DNA from: Patescibacteria group bacterium
Lineage (GTDB): Bacteria; Patescibacteria; Paceibacteria; Paceibacterales; UBA10102
Reading direction: 5' to 3'
Assembly (NCBI GenBank): GCA_024239055.1
Contig: JANBVJ010000019.1
Span: forward strand, 1 to 5,966
Length of the DNA: 5,966 nt
Shown here piece by piece: positions 5,589 to 5,966 of this stretch (its first letter is position 1; each line of letters opens with the position of its first letter). The position numbers were made by a program, and so were the translations under genes. The notes below the pieces were generated by a model, which saw only the letters and a list, made by a program, of their open reading frames with translations, made no database searches and was not told the DNA's origin.

Positions 5589-5914
5589 GTTTGTTTGTAT
5601 TCGTTAAAGTGTTTTGTAATTTTATCCATGTCTTTCGATGTTATACCAATGCTACGATAACAAATATAAGCATCGTTTTTGAATAGATATTTGAAGCATA
5701 TTTTTAATCGCTCCCAAAAATTCCAATCACCAGTATCTACAAAACCGATGTAATAGTGCTTCCACTGGTCTTTCTTAGGTTTCTTCATCTTCTCTGCTAT
5801 TTCTCCTTCCCATATGTCTTCATCTGTGAAGTAATCAAACTCAAGAAAGTGATCTGAACCACAATTGCATCGTATGTGTAAATTTTTTTTATTTCTTTGA
5901 TCTATTTCTTTCAT
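5585..5914 (-). CDS. Conserved-looking small protein, function unknown
   Basis: The 109-residue product has a CNC pair (C16, C18) in HIRCNCGSDHFLEFDYF, an acidic and aromatic middle, and a WNFWERLKICFKYLF helix (64-78). The order 'HFLEFDYF ... D(T)GxWNFWERLK..FKYLF' is reminiscent of small phage and uncultured-bacterial hypothetical proteins I have seen, but I cannot name a domain. C16/C18 alone are too few for a zinc ribbon unless other ligands such as H22 join. It ends with TGA, which shows that TGA is a stop in this genome, and that stop overlaps the next start (ATGA). The start overlaps the end of the upstream frame by 26 nt. The leader reads GCAAAACATG with no Shine-Dalgarno site. Confidence 0.65.
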   Translation of the reverse strand: MKEIDQRNKKNLHIRCNCGSDHFLEFDYFTDEDIWEGEIAEKMKKPKKDQWKHYYIGFVDTGDWNFWERLKICFKYLFKNDAYICYRSIGITSKDMDKITKHFNEYKQT

Positions 5915-5966
5915 GTTTTGCTAGTAATGCTTTTAGATAATGCTCTGATCGGACTAATTCTTTTTC
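5889..5966 (-). CDS. C-terminal tail of an upstream gene (5' end beyond window)
   Basis: From the right edge one minus-strand frame stays open for 25 codons, reading EKELVRSEHYLKALLAKHER and then NRSKK before TAA at 5889. It looks like a charged C-terminal helix with a basic tail, and no promoter or gap is visible before the next gene. It overlaps the following gene by 26 nt, in line with other overlaps in this block. Too little is present to name it, and a chance open frame of this length is possible. Confidence 0.45.
   Translation of the reverse strand, partial: EKELVRSEHYLKALLAKHERNRSKK

Noticed and set aside
5347..5607. Plus-strand hydrophobic frame that could pass for a membrane protein
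   Set aside because: The Phe/Ser/Val richness is the complement of Lys/Glu/Thr codons in the minus-strand gene, which is in an operon with ATGA coupling.
4512..5966. Alternative genetic code with TGA read as Gly
   Set aside because: The gene at 5585-5914 ends at TGA in an ATGA overlap with the next start, and no in-frame TGA occurs in the long genes.

Overview
All supportable genes in this AT-rich window lie on the minus strand, so the region reads from right to left. The best clue to the organism is the gene at the left end. It encodes a secreted protein with a signal peptide, a short coiled coil, a Cys-containing peptidoglycan-binding-type domain carrying the 'GYFGPIT...' and 'GYFGPIS...' signature, and then long acidic beta-rich repeats. 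That architecture is typical of surface proteins of Candidate Phyla Radiation bacteria (Patescibacteria, especially Parcubacteria-like lineages). The KhpA-like KH protein fits the same assignment. TGA is used as a stop (gene at 5585-5914) and no in-frame TGA occurs in the long gene, which argues against the recoded Gracilibacteria/Absconditabacteria. A virus of such a host cannot be excluded, because the right half is made of small, tightly packed, phage-like genes.

Right block (5966 to 4512): an operon-like run of the C-terminal tail of an unknown gene, three unrecognised small proteins, a minimal HAD-fold phosphatase-like protein and a small zinc-ribbon protein. Genes overlap by 4 to 35 nt or are separated by 1 to 10 nt.

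Middle block (4511 to 2595): a clear sigma70-type promoter (TTTACA-17-TATAAT with an extended -10) starts a DEDDh exonuclease gene. It is followed by a KhpA-like KH RNA-binding protein, a 56-residue DUF5679-like zinc-ribbon protein, and an unusually short nucleotide-sugar-dehydrogenase-like protein coupled to it by a TAATG overlap. A second, weaker promoter may lie before the KH gene.

Left block (2594 to 1): 248 nt of non-coding DNA rich in inverted repeats, including a hairpin with a UUCG loop on the minus-strand transcript and a 16-bp perfect palindrome. It leads into the surface protein gene, which runs off the left edge after 782 codons. None of the genes with visible starts has a recognisable Shine-Dalgarno sequence; their leaders are A-rich, several ending in AAACATG.

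The blocks suggest nucleic-acid handling (exonuclease, KH protein, zinc ribbons, HAD protein) next to cell-surface functions (surface protein, sugar-nucleotide enzyme relative), but no single pathway links them all. I do not see a clearly new defence or mobile system. The least ordinary items are the structured leader of the surface gene, the truncated dehydrogenase homologue, and the uniform lack of Shine-Dalgarno sites.
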